Assembly (NCBI GenBank): GCA_037447605.1
Contig: CM074817.1
Location: forward strand, 1,541,174 to 1,605,173
Source of the DNA: Zygnema circumcarinatum
Taxonomy: Eukaryota; Streptophyta; Zygnematophyceae; Zygnematales; Zygnemataceae
DNA length: 64,000 bases
Direction of reading: 5' to 3'
Positions 11,660 to 22,398 of the stretch are shown here, piece after piece (within the stretch, counting starts at the first letter, position 1; every line of letters starts with the position of its first letter). Made by a program: the position numbers and the translations under genes. The notes beneath the pieces are model-generated. The model did no database searches. It was not told where the DNA came from and saw only the letters and a program-made list of their open reading frames with translations.

Positions 11660-14600
11660 ATGGCGACGAGAGTGGCGAAGCTCTGCGCTGCCGCGCTGCG
11701 CCGGCAGCGGCCTCGCCCACAGGGGTCGAACGCTTCTTGCAGCTCCGGCTTCTTCTCTCTAATGCATAGAGAAATTTCAGATCCCTCTCGCTTGCCCTCT
11801 CCTCTCGCTCCCAAACTTTCTCCGATCCCTTCCTCTCAAGCCCTGCCACGTGTCAATCCTTCTCTCCACACCACCTCTGGTTTAGCTGCTTCACTTTGCC
11901 ACGTCTCAGGACCTCGCAGGTCCAAGGGCTCTGTCGCAACAGAGGGTGCGAAGGGAAGCCACGAATCTGAAGCTTCTGATGGTAAAGGGGAGGCAATGGC
12001 GGGAAGTAAGGAGGCAGAGGAGCTTCCTGCAAAGGTTCTTGAAGAGTTGGCGAAGTCAACTGAGGAGTCTTTCGGCGAACATCAGTTCACTGCAAGCACA
12101 CATTTGAATCTCGCGCATGCTTACTTCAGGGAGGGAGATGGTGGTGCTAAGGTTTTCGCAGCAGCTCAGAAAGCTTGGAAGGTACATATAACGTTGCAGA
12201 TAGAGACTTTTTTCCTACGTATGTTTTGTTTATATTATCGTTTCTCAACTTCTTCCCATGGAAATGCTATCAGGGCACTCGGCGTTATATATTGATCGAG
12301 GTTAAAGTACTGAGGATGCAGTCGGTATTTTCCATTTAGATCAAACTTCTTCTTTTTTGGTCTAGCAATTCACTTAAGCTAGCTGAATTTCTTTACTAAA
12401 ACATGGTCAAGAATTCTATTTTTTTGTTGAGCGTAAGGTTTCGAAGTCAATTTGATGATTCAGAATTTCATGACAGCTGTTTTAATCACTGATTCCTTCA
12501 AGTATTTCCTGTTAATCTTGAAGTCAGCCAGGCCAGAGGTAGCATTACTGGGAGCGAATCGTTGAAATTGAAAAACATTCAGATTTGGTACCTCTCCTCA
12601 ACTCTCTTCTTTCTCTCTCTCTTTCTCTCTTTCTCTCTAACCTTTTCCTCTCGTCCTTAGAGAAAGAACTTGCCCATTGTGAATCTATTCCCACCCTGGC
12701 CGAAAGCGCTTGTAGAGACCCCATTTCACTCCTTTTTTTCGTTATACGTTATGGAAATTCGAAGTACTAACTAACAGCTCCATAATCTGGGCTAGGCAGT
12801 GACTGACCCTTCCATGTGTTGTGAGAGTGAGAACGACCGAAACTCTCTGGCGTTTCACAGATACCACATCCCTTTAGTTGTCCAAGCAGAACACATTCCG
12901 CTATGCTTATCAGAGTAGTCGTTGTAGTCAAAGACGGCTGCTAACATCCAGGTGAGAAGCCCCCGTCGCGGACGACGGGAGCTTCGCACCTCCTGTGTTG
13001 AATAGTCACTGAGAAAGTGTTTCACCAAAATTGGTTACTTACTATAATTTATGTTCGGTCTGCACTAAACTCGAATCTTTCTGAACACAATCCTCTATGC
13101 GAGCTGATGTAACCATAGTGGTGCCACCATGAGATGCAGAGAAACTCACTTGATGATGAGGATTGAGGATGGGGAGATGATGATGGATGGGGTTGAGCAT
13201 GGGGAGACAGTGGTTCGACGTTCACTCAAACTCAGATAGTCTGGAACGTATCATGTGCCTTCATATAATGGCTGCTGCAAAGATCAGGTACCACCATCTT
13301 TTGTTTTTCATTTTTCCATCGAAGCACACATATAGGGGTTCAAATTTTGCTCGGGAGTTGAGATTGATGGTTTCAAACTCGGAGTCACAACACCTGCACT
13401 CACTTCAAACCAGCCTCGAACTTGAGACGCATTCTCATATCAAGATTATGGAGGCTATGCATGCAGGATGGGCCAATTCCCTGAAGCTCTGCCCCTGCTG
13501 GAGATGGCAAGCGGCCTCGCAGATGAAACGAAAGGCGAAAAGTATGCCATGATGCTATTCGCGTCACATATGCTGACAGGGGACGCGTGGCAACTGTTGG
13601 GAGCACAACTTGATGCTCGGGAAGCTTTCGTGTAAGTGCAGATTTAAGAAGAAGGATCTGTTCTTTTCTCTTTGAAGGGGCGTAAACTCGCTGCAGGCTT
13701 TGTTGGTAAATTTAGAAACGTCAGTCCGTTGAAGTTTTGTGGTTTACCCTAGGCTTATTGATGTCTTAGACGTGTGAGGGCTTCAACCTCAACAAAAGTA
13801 GAGAAGTAAAGAGGACACGAACTGCCCCATTCAGCAATCTGGAATGGATTTGGTTGCGAGAAAGAATGCTGGCGATAGCTTGAAACACATCTTTGTTTCA
13901 AGGCAATGATGACATGTTGCCAGACGAGTAGGGTTTCAAGGTTGTTGTATTGTACCCGTTTTGGTCAGGAAGGCTCTCGCTGTCCAAGAGCGGCAGCTCG
14001 CCGCAGATGACCCGCGAATAGCGAACACGTGTCGCCGTTTAGCAGATGCACATGCGCAGCTGATGGAGTTTGAGCAGGCGGAGCCGTTGGCAGTTCGGGC
14101 TCTCAACATTCACATGCAGATGGGGGAAGTGTCAATAGAGGAGGCTGTTGATAGGAGGTGAGCTTCATTCCTTTACCGTGCGTATTGTTGGAGCTTCAGA
14201 AATACATATGGTTTATTTGAAGAGACATGCTCACAGTTGCATCTTTGCAGTATACTTCTATATTATGAATTTTAGAAGAACGATGCCCTCACTTCATCCA
14301 CTCCTACATGTTATGTATCCCATTGACATGATAAGCCATCTTTTTCCACTAGTAATTTGTGCTACCTTGCCAGACTCCTTGCTGCCATCTATGCAGGTCT
14401 GGATGAACCCGAGCGAGCCTTGATGCACTTAGAAGCTGCGAAGGGTGTTTTAGCAGAGAGAGGAGGGAGGCTGGATACTGCTCTCACAGAGGCAGCTATA
14501 GGAGACATGCTGGTCACCATGGAGAAACCGGAGGAAGCCATGGCTGCTTTTGAGACAGCATTGCATGTCATGGTGGAGCTGCTGGGAGAGGAGCATCCCT

Positions 14601-15659
14601 CCGTGGCAGCTGTCTACGCATCTTCTGCAGATGCAAGTTTGAAGGCTGGCAAAGTCAAGGAGGCAGAGGTGAGAAATGTACATTTTTTTCTTTTGTCTTT
14701 GTTGTGATGTATCGATTCCACTTGATGAAGCACTGTTCCAGAAGCTGAAATCGAAATCGTATTCGAATGTGACAGGAGTTTTGCGAAAAATCCCTTCGCA
14801 TCTACGAGAAGGGAGAAGGGGATGACCTCGTTGAGACTGCCAATGGCTTGACTGAGATTTCAGGAATTTATTCATCGCTAGGAAACTTAGGGAGGGCAAT
14901 AGAGTTGCTCCGTCGGGCTTTGCTGCTTCGCCTTAGAGTTCCTGGCCAGCTATTTGCAGCTGCAGGTATTTGCCCTTACTATCGAACTTGCATGCACTAC
15001 TGTGAAATATCCGCAAATGGAATATTTTCAATAAGAACCGCTGCTTAATGCGTTTGCTGTACTTTACAGGCACGGAGGCAAGCATGGCTGTACTGCTACT
15101 CTCAGCCGGCTTTAATAAGTTAGCTCTTGATGCTTTGCGGAGCTGCAAAGACAAGATGAAGGCGGCATGCGGTGAAGACCATCCCTTGATAGTTAGAGTC
15201 CTTTACTATGAGGCCTTGGCCCTGACAAGTGGTGGACTCGAACTCGGGTCAGAAGAGGAAGCACTTGAGCTTCTGAAGCAGGCAAGGGCGGTGTTGGAAA
15301 AGTCGAAACTTCAGGATGTTCCAGAGGCGGTGGATGTCTATTCGAGCCTCGCAGATCTACACGAGAAAGGCGGCAGGTGCGTATTTGGATCAGTGAAAAT
15401 GATGTGTTTTTTGTAGACTACGATGTATTGCACATTTGCATGTTTGTCCAATTGGTCGTTTTTCTCTTGGTGCAAAAGAAGGTAGTTCGTGTGCCGTGTG
15501 ATAGGCGTGCAGGGAGGGGGGGGGAGGGGGGGCAGGTTGAGGGAGGCCGTGGAATGTCTGGGACGAGTTGTGGAGGGTAAAGAAGCGCTTTTGGGACGGC
15601 AGCATCCGGAGGTGGCAGCGTGCAAAAAGAGGCTCGCGGATGTTAGCAGTCGAATGTGA
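11660..15659 (+). CDS. Kinesin-light-chain-like TPR protein, probably organellar
   Basis: Proposed exons are 11660-12181, 13211-13287, 13467-13631, 13969-14157, 14374-14668, 14776-14965, 15070-15376 and 15536-15659; phases match throughout and give 622 aa. The first 100 residues are rich in Arg, Ser and Pro with few acids (MATRVAKLCAAALRRQRPRP), like a mitochondrial or plastid transit peptide. The rest is a run of tetratricopeptide repeats with kinesin-light-chain spacing, for example MGQFPEALPLLEMA, EFEQAEPLAVRALNIHMQMG, KPEEAMAAFETALHVMVELL and NLGRAIELLRRALLLRLRVP. TPRs are protein-protein scaffolds. Plants have several KLC-related TPR proteins, and the target peptide points to an organellar member. 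No catalytic motif is seen. Confidence 0.85.
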
Positions 15660-15891
15660 TTGAGGCTTGTCTGGAACACCGGACTGCCAAGTCATTGTGA
15701 TGTTCCGACACATAATGCAGGTGTTTGCAGTCGGGCATGGTTGGTCGACTGTGGTTTCAAATTCTTGTTTTGTGTTGTCCTATGTTGTGTTACGTTTTAA
15801 GTGGTGTCTGCTCTCTATCTTAGGCGTGAAGTGGATGCTTTGGGGGATGATCATGCGAATATATGTAGATGGTGGACCAGAGGCACGAATT
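15660..15891. other. Short intergenic region after the TPR gene
   Basis: This is probably the 3' UTR. No feature is visible before the left arm of the inverted repeat begins. Confidence 0.5.
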
Positions 15892-15979
15892 GCATTCGAA
15901 CTTAAGAAACTTCATAGTATTGAGCGATGATTGACGAAGGTTTAAGGCCAGCAGGTATGCGCATAGGCATGCATTGCAG

Positions 15980-16262
15980 GCCTGGTCCAAGCATTTTCGA
16001 AAAAACTTCAAGAATAATCCTAGAGGCTTGGGGTGGAATAACCCAAACAAGAAAAATAGTCAATCTTGTGCTTCAATATATGCTTCTGAACATAATTATG
16101 GCCATACTGGCTTTACGGAGACAACGGTTTAGGTAGATCCTTAGTACGACTTGGTCTACTCCTACATGCCCAGACGCCAATGATAATAGACTTGATAAAA
16201 AATGTACGCAACAGGATCCAAAATGGAGTGATCCAAAATCGCATTAAAAAATGGCCAATGAA
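15980..16262 (+). pseudogene. Decayed C-terminus of a Bacteroidota serine hydrolase (beta-lactamase/GH3-fusion type)
   Basis: Read in frame from about 15983, the sequence gives RGLGWNNPNKK, then HNYGHTGFTETTV, a stop, VDP, a stop and YDLVYSYMP. After a frame change comes RNRIQNGVIQNRIKK. This matches the end of the serine beta-lactamase-like domain of Bacteroidota proteins, where GHTGFTGT, a VDP motif and a short helical tail are conserved. In-frame TAG codons sit where the family has Trp or other residues, and the frame shifts once. The upstream part is cut off at the inverted-repeat arm. The assignment rests on motif recognition only. Confidence 0.6.
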
Positions 16263-16281
16263 CTTATGCACAATTCAATAA

Positions 16282-16835
16282 CTACTCACTTTGTCGTTCA
16301 CTAAACAGCAGCAGGCTTTGAATTTCAAAAAGACCCTTTCTAGTTGGCTAACTAATCGTTACCAACTCGTTATTCGCAATGAAGGAAATTTGGAGTTGAA
16401 ATCAAGTTTCAGTTTCAGTTACGCTAAGCTCATTTCCTTAGGCGCTATGCTATTTATCATTTTAGTAGCGTGCAGTCTGACATTGGCTACAACTATCATG
16501 GCTAGGTGGCTAAATCCTACTTACATAGAGCAAGAAAATAAAAAATAAAATTATGCAACTTTCTTTTGCAGTAGATACACTCGAGGAACAAACCATCCAA
16601 CAGAAATTTTTTATTACGCTCCTGCAGAACATTATTGCAGGCAATAATACACCTAGTAATGAGCTTCTCACAACTAATGACGAGCAAGCTGAGAAAATTC
16701 CTGCGCCTTTCTCATCAGAGCAACTTGCTAGCGCTGATGCGCTGCTTCGGGGTGAATTTGAGACTGACAAATTATCTCCTCTGTTGGCTAGCTATAACAA
16801 GCCTGTTAATGACTTGCAAGAGCTCTTTTTCTTTC
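16282..16835 (+). pseudogene. N-terminal part of a Bacteroidota M23 metallopeptidase-like membrane protein, frameshifted
   Basis: An open frame encodes a cytoplasmic start (SWLTNRYQLVIRNEGNLELK), then FSYAKLISLGAM and a transmembrane helix (LFIILVACSLTLATTI), and reaches a stop near 16548. One base out of frame, the protein continues with MQLSFAVDTLEEQ and a coiled-coil-like linker, up to NDLQELFFFP at the right inverted-repeat arm. This is the N-terminal layout of Bacteroidota M23 peptidases, in which FFFP directly precedes the LytM domain. The peptidase domain itself is missing. The frame break lies in an A-rich run. No ATG starts the frame; the first candidates are TTG codons. The family match is from memory. 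Confidence 0.7.
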
Positions 16836-16915
16836 CATGCCTATGCGCATACCTGCTGGCCTTAAACCTTCGTCAATCATCGCTCAATACTATGGAGTTT
16901 CTTAAGTTCGAATGC

Positions 16916-18045
16916 GAACATGCCGAGTGCCACCCCGACCCATGCATGCATGCCAATTTCCCATCGCTAGGTTCGCGGCATCCCATGCCAACAGCCCATG
17001 TTCACGTTCTATGTTGAACTCAAACAGTTCCCGTTTGCTTGACCGTTAGATCTATGATAAATCTATTTGCCGTTTGCGCATAGAACCGTCGCCATAAATG
17101 CCGACACGTGCGGCGTGCGCGGAGCGCCTACCGCGGCGCTGATTGGGCCGTGGCCACAGAGCCTGTGTAAACAGTGCCAGCTCGGACTCGCCTGCCAACG
17201 TGGCACATCTCCACGTGGCAGCTTCTCGATCACAAGCTTCACCGGGCGGTGCGGAGCGGTCGACCTCTCTCGGTCGACCTCTCTATAGGTCGGTGCCGTA
17301 CGATGCCAGGCATAGCGCGGGCGGGGGCGGCCGTGCAGCCCTCTGATTGGTCCGTTATCGTGACGGCGGCGGCCGCTATTGGGCGACGACAAGCGTTTTA
17401 TTTGTCGTTATGTGCTGTTTCTTTCGGCTGCAGAATCTCTAGGAGAAAGCCCTGTACGGCCGCCGGCCCCTACTGGGCCACGTCATGATCGTGGCCGGAT
17501 TTTTTTCACGGGCAGTCTGGGCATGGCAATAAAAAAAATCTTTTTTCGGCTCTGGGCTTTTTGTGCAACTGTTCCACCGCCGGTTTCCAAGAAATAGTTT
17601 TTTTCTGGCTGACCGGCACGGGTGCGTTGAGTTTTTTTCGCAGGCTTTATTCAAACGTTTTTTGTCATTTTTCTGTACGGCTGCCAGCAGAAACAAAAAA
17701 ATTACAGCCCGTTGGCGGCAGATTTCGTCATTTAGCCAAACGACATGCAGGCAATCGTGCGCCGCCCTGTCCCATCCGAACGGCTCCTCCCGCCTAACCC
17801 TCATTGTGAGAATCCATACTTTCCACGTGGCACCGTACAACGTCCTCTCTCCGTACTGCGTACGTGTCGCTCAGGGATTCGTGGAGGTCGTCGCAAGGCA
17901 CCAATGTGGTCGCGCCACGTGGTGCAGGGCACGAGGGCGGCCTGCAGGGGAGGGGGGGGGGTAAGGGGGGGGAGTTGCAGAAGAGCTCTTCTGCTTTGCG
18001 CTGCAGGCCGGCTGTGAGGGCAAATTAGGGTTTGCTCTGCAGGGG
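16916..18045. promoter_or_regulatory. Promoter region of kinase 1 with G-box cluster
   Basis: No gene is seen. CACGTG/ACGTGGC words occur near 17105, 17200, 17213, 17825 and 17915, the last within about 130 bp of the kinase ATG. Near 17280 is a short palindromic GGTCGACC repeat. G-rich runs at 17950-17970 precede the start codon. Confidence 0.45.
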
Positions 18046-20085
18046 ATGGGGCTATGGGGGCGCATTCTGGAGGACGTGCCGTGGGCAGACATAGAGGAGA
18101 CTTTCTCCTTCGGTCCGGAGATAGGGAGCGGCTCCCTTGGCGTTGTCAGGCTCTGCTATGAGAGGAGTTCAGGGGAAGTGTTCGCTTGCAAGAGCATTCA
18201 AAAATGCATACTGAGGGAGGATGAAAACAGAGAGGACGTGCGGAGAGAGGTGCAGATAATGCGGCTGCTCTCGAGGGAGGCACACCCGCAGGTGGTGCAG
18301 CTGAAAACGGTGTTTGAAGACTCTGCAAGCCTACATTTGGTGATGGAGTATTGCCGCGGAGGTGAGCTATTTGCGGTTCTCGCAGAGAGAGGGAGCTTCA
18401 CGGAGCCGGAGGCGGCGGACATATTCAGGCAGATAGTGAAGGGAGTGCAGTTCTGCCATTCTCAAGGGATTTTGCATCGTGATTTGAAGCCGGAAAACGT
18501 GCTGGTGACGGAATATATTTCTGGAGAGCTCGAGGATTTGAGTAGCCATGGCGCCTTCTTGCGAAATTTCAGCACGGGAAGCGCCAGTAGCTCAGGCACC
18601 TCAATCGCTGATTCAGAAGGCAGTCACCGCGAAGCACGGAGCGTTTTATCGGAGCCTAACTCGTGGGAGAGGCTTGATAGTGACAACTGGCAGGGAGGGG
18701 GTCTTAGAGGGGAGGGTAGCATGGGATGGGAGGTGAGAGGAGAGGTAGCGGGAGCAGCAGAGTTGGAAGAGGTGGGAGACCTTTCAACCTTGAATGTGGA
18801 AAACTGGGAGAGGGAGAGTGGCGGTGAAACTGATGAAGATATTAGCAATGCAAGCAAAAGCTGCCGAGACGAAATTAAGATACGAGTTAAGCTCGGAGAT
18901 TTCGGCCTTGCGGTGTTCATGGATTTGGATGGAAAGTATCGCTCTTTAAGCAGCAAGGCCAGCGAGCTTCAGTGCCCTACTCCCCTTTACAGTGCCCCAG
19001 AGCTCGCGCTTGCTAGGGCGTATGGCAGGGAGGCGGATATGTGGAGTCTGGGAGTGATTCTCTACGCCCTTATTGGAGGGGAGCTGCCATTCAGAGGCTC
19101 AACGCAGAAGGAGTTGGACCGCTGCATTCGAAGGAGGAGACTTAAGTTTTCAAGTGGTCCGTGGCTTTCAGTCTCTGACTCTGTAAAATCCTTAATCCGG
19201 AGGTTGCTTGATACAAACCCGCAGCGGCGGCCGCTTACTGCAGAAGTTCTCATACATCCATGGCTGCAGCAGGGGCAGCATTGGCATTCACGTAGCGACC
19301 GGAAACTCCTCGAGCGATCTAAATCTCTTGGAGCGAAAGTGCTGCCGAGACGAACAAACTTGGAGAGACTCTTTGCGTGGACTCCCGGGTCTTCTTCTAC
19401 ACCTAACAGCTGTGCAGGAACTCCAAACCCTACGACGGCAAGGGCACAGGGGAACAATGCACCGCTGTTCTCACTTTTTTTGAAAACCTCAGGGAAGGAG
19501 ACGAGAGCTATCTCTTCCGGTGAATTCTCTGCATCTCCAGTGATCGTTCCCGTTGTGTCCTCCAACTCAACTTCCCCCTCGCATACTCCTTCACCACAGT
19601 CTCCTCTCTCCCCCTTGTCTGCCCATTTTTCAGCGAGGGAGGCCCATCCACTACTGTTAGACCCTAGATGTAACCTTTCGGAGTACGAAGAATGCAAGAA
19701 ATGCCCTGGTGGAGGGCCTAATTTTGGAACTACTAGCGTCTTAGTTAGCTCAGGCAAATGTCCATGTGCAGTGAGGACGGAGATTGCTCCCATTTGTGGA
19801 ATGGTTGTTGAAGAGGGTGTGAGAGAGTTGAAATCGACGTGGACAGTGGAGGCAGCCACTCTGCTTTTCTGCGAGCCAAGTTTGACTTCGTGTGAGAGAG
19901 AAACGGAAAGTGGAGGAGTGTTTCTTGGCAAAAAGACCCTCAAGACTCTAAAGACCTTTAAATCATTTAAGTCTTTGAAGCCGGATCAAGTAGTCATGCA
20001 GGGATGGGTGCAGCAGGCTCGCCTTCTGAAGGAACGCCTGAGGTCATATTCTCTTCGCTCACTACCAACCGTTGAGGGAGGTTAA
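18046..20085 (+). CDS. CDPK/PEPC-kinase-related Ser/Thr protein kinase, intronless (kinase 1)
   Basis: This 679-aa single-exon kinase phosphorylates Ser/Thr in the CAMK/CDPK-related style. The glycine loop is IGSGSLGVV (residue 26 on), the ATP lysine is in VFACK (about 49), the catalytic loop is HRDLKPEN (Asp about 146), and the metal motif GDFGLAV is near 285. The activation segment ends SAPE and helix F reads DMWSLGVILY. An insert of about 130 residues, rich in Ser, Gly and acidic residues, separates HRDLKPEN from DFG, where normal kinases have about 15. The C-terminal 270 residues are Ser/Pro-rich, with a Cys-containing patch and a basic KTLKTLKTFKSFKSLK repeat. No EF hands follow, so it is not a true CDPK; plant PEPKR2-type kinases are the nearest match I know. 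Kinase 2 shares the plan. Confidence 0.9.
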   Translation: MGLWGRILEDVPWADIEETFSFGPEIGSGSLGVVRLCYERSSGEVFACKSIQKCILREDENREDVRREVQIMRLLSREAHPQVVQLKTVFEDSASLHLVMEYCRGGELFAVLAERGSFTEPEAADIFRQIVKGVQFCHSQGILHRDLKPENVLVTEYISGELEDLSSHGAFLRNFSTGSASSSGTSIADSEGSHREARSVLSEPNSWERLDSDNWQGGGLRGEGSMGWEVRGEVAGAAELEEVGDLSTLNVENWERESGGETDEDISNASKSCRDEIKIRVKLGDFGLAVFMDLDGKYRSLSSKASELQCPTPLYSAPELALARAYGREADMWSLGVILYALIGGELPFRGSTQKELDRCIRRRRLKFSSGPWLSVSDSVKSLIRRLLDTNPQRRPLTAEVLIHPWLQQGQHWHSRSDRKLLERSKSLGAKVLPRRTNLERLFAWTPGSSSTPNSCAGTPNPTTARAQGNNAPLFSLFLKTSGKETRAISSGEFSASPVIVPVVSSNSTSPSHTPSPQSPLSPLSAHFSAREAHPLLLDPRCNLSEYEECKKCPGGGPNFGTTSVLVSSGKCPCAVRTEIAPICGMVVEEGVRELKSTWTVEAATLLFCEPSLTSCERETESGGVFLGKKTLKTLKTFKSFKSLKPDQVVMQGWVQQARLLKERLRSYSLRSLPTVEGG

Positions 20086-20883
20086 TTTCTGTTCTGGTTG
20101 GAGTATATGGAGGTAGGATAGAGGTAGAGATCACTCACTGAACGGTCAAGTTTGCAGTTGACTGCGCGAGTGGCATAGCACAGTCGTTTTGTCGAGTCGA
20201 AATAGGTCAGAAAAAGTGAAGTGCAGTCAATATTGCGACATGGAGACAAGGCAGAAGACTCAGAGAAGGAATAGTTGGCAGTAGAGAGGGGCGACCTGAA
20301 CATCAGCTACGTCGATGGAGGAATAAACGCTGCGGGATAGTTGAACTTTTGCTCAACCCCCATGGCATTTGCAAACACATCTTTTGGAAGTTGCACCCTG
20401 CAGAGAGGCAGGGTGAATAATGTTTGCAGGATGAAGGGCAGCTTCAAGCTTTCTGTGATTCGACCTATTGCAAGTAGAGCTCTTCGGTGAAGGTCAGTAG
20501 TGAATAGGTGTTTTAAGGTCAGTGGTGACTAGGTTCTTTAGGGTTCAAGCGAAGGTCAGTTCAAGGAAAAGTGTTAGTTTCCAAGTAGGGAGGCTGGCAA
20601 CCATTTCTCCTTGCTGCTTTAAGAGGCCACTCGCCAACTGAAGCAAGGATTTCTGGTGATAGCAAGAGCAGGTTCAGCTTTGTAAAGGATTCATTAGACA
20701 GAGTGAAGTATAGCTCAGATTGCGATTTTTTCTTATTCTCACACACTCATTATTAGACCTGCACCAACGCAGCAGCGATGCTCTGTTCCGTTGGGGAGCA
20801 ATTTGTAAAATAGACATGAAGTGGGCGTCAAGAGCTAAAGCAGGACGTAAGGGATGATGAAAGGCCGGTGCAGTATGTGGCAA
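20086..20883. other. Intergenic region after kinase 1
   Basis: This is presumably the 3' UTR followed by spacer. The words AGGTCAGTGGTGA/AAGGTCAGT repeat several times around 20490-20560. No gene is seen. Confidence 0.5.
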
Positions 20884-20914
20884 TTGATGGCATCGCCATC
20901 GTGAGATCAATGCC
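20884..20914 (+). mobile_element. Dispersed retroelement tail, copy B (very short)
   Basis: About 31 bp match the extreme 3' end shared by the other copies (TTGATGGCATCGCCATCGTG, then AGATCAATG). It is the shortest copy here, which fits strong 5' truncation. Confidence 0.5.
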
Positions 20915-21439
20915 AATTCTATTCTTCTGGTTAATGTCTTTTACAATGACGAATGAATACGCTTGGAGTCAATCACTGTTCCATCACCCCTCCAACCACA
21001 ATCAACTTAGCTAAAAAAATAAAAAAAACGTTGAAGTTAAGAACGTCCTGTTTGCGAGACACCGCAGTGCAGTGCAGTGCCTGCATTCACCCCCAGGGCC
21101 GCGAATGCAGCCTTTTTTTTTTCTTTTCCTTTTTCTAAGAAGTGAAAAAGCCCTAAACGGAGGGCATGGCGCCACTTCTGGAGCCGCGTGCTGGCGCCTG
21201 CTGGCTCCCATTCACCACGTGGCACATCCAGTTGGACGCCACGTGGCATGTCCAGCTGGACGCAATGTGGCGACATTTCGGCAGCCTACTTCCGCCCCTC
21301 CGAGACCTTCCCCTCAGAGCCAATCACGGTGTGCCACGTATGCATACGGCATGACGTGACAAGCTATGATTGATCGAGACTGAACACAGTACGCTCATGA
21401 TGGAAGGTCCCTCCGCCCTTATTTGAGGGTAGAAGTGAC

Positions 21440-21488
<49 letters not shown>

Positions 21489-22398
21489 CTTCAGCTCGGA
21501 CGCTGCGCTTCTGCAGAGCTGGCGCTCAGATTGGCTCCAATGTCAGTGACGGCTGGCTTTTTCTTTCAGGCGAATGTCTACTTTTGCTGATGCGTGCATG
21601 CATGCCTTGTTCTGTGAACTCTTGTGCTTGCAAGATTGCAGAATTCTGCAAGCACCGAGCTTGCTTCTTCCTCCTGTACAGGAGTAGCTTGTTGCGCCCG
21701 ATAGTTTCACTGCTCTTTTTCTTCTGAACTTTTAGGAAGCTCAAGTCAAATCCTTCACGAAATAGTGAAGCAGTGAAAGTCATCCGTTTGTCAAACAAGT
21801 GAATAAAAAGGAATTTTTTGGCATTCAAATTTCCCTTGTCTTCTGTAGTGACTCGATATGGAGAGCCGCTGAGGATGCGAAACATATTCATTGAAACCCA
21901 TTCATTCATTCGCATCCAACTGAAGATATCTTTTGTTAGTGCTTAACCAAGGATGTGTATATCAAAGAAGTGTCGGAGCGGCAACTCTATAAGATTTCAT
22001 GTTGAAAGCAAGGCACTCAACAGCGTGCTATGACGCAAAAACTCTGTAATATCGTCACTTTCACGTCGGATTATTTTCTTTGAAGCCCACTTTCGTCGTT
22101 CGTGTCATTTGCTTTTTTAGGTATCCAATCAACGCATTGTGAAGAGGTCACATCTCCCGTCTCAACATTTTCCAACTCTGGTTTGGGTTTGGTTAACGTC
22201 ATTGTATCAGAAAGGAAATGATTAACGATATTAACCAAGTTTATGCGGCACATTCGGTTGCTTGAACATGCGAAATCTTCCACTGGCTCATCTGTTTGCA
22301 GATTTTGCTCGCTTCCTAAGAGGCTCCGCTGGACTGAACCATACCCTCCAAGAATCCTCGTCTCGCTTGAGTTTCATAAAGGACCGTCACGTTACACA
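20915..22398. promoter_or_regulatory. Intergenic region with tandem G-box repeat and (TC)n tract
   Basis: A unit of about 25 bp, CACGTGGCAYRTCCAGYTGG, occurs twice in tandem at about 21214-21263, followed by a diverged third piece. A pure (TC)n run lies at 21444-21484. No gene is seen. The reading frame of the next gene is open back to an ATG at 22243, so its N-terminus could begin there. Confidence 0.5.

Larger units (their letters stand above)
15892..16915. repeat. 80-bp inverted repeat enclosing foreign DNA
   Basis: Left arm 15892-15971 and right arm 16836-16915 are reverse complements, with one difference that I can see. Similarity fades outward over another dozen bases. I find no clear target-site duplication. 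The 864 bp between the arms is AT-richer than its surroundings and reads as bacterial coding sequence right up to both arm edges. Confidence 0.9.

Noticed and set aside
19062-19943. Minus-strand open frame of 293 codons
   Set aside because: It lies antisense to the kinase 1 coding sequence, whose motifs are clear.
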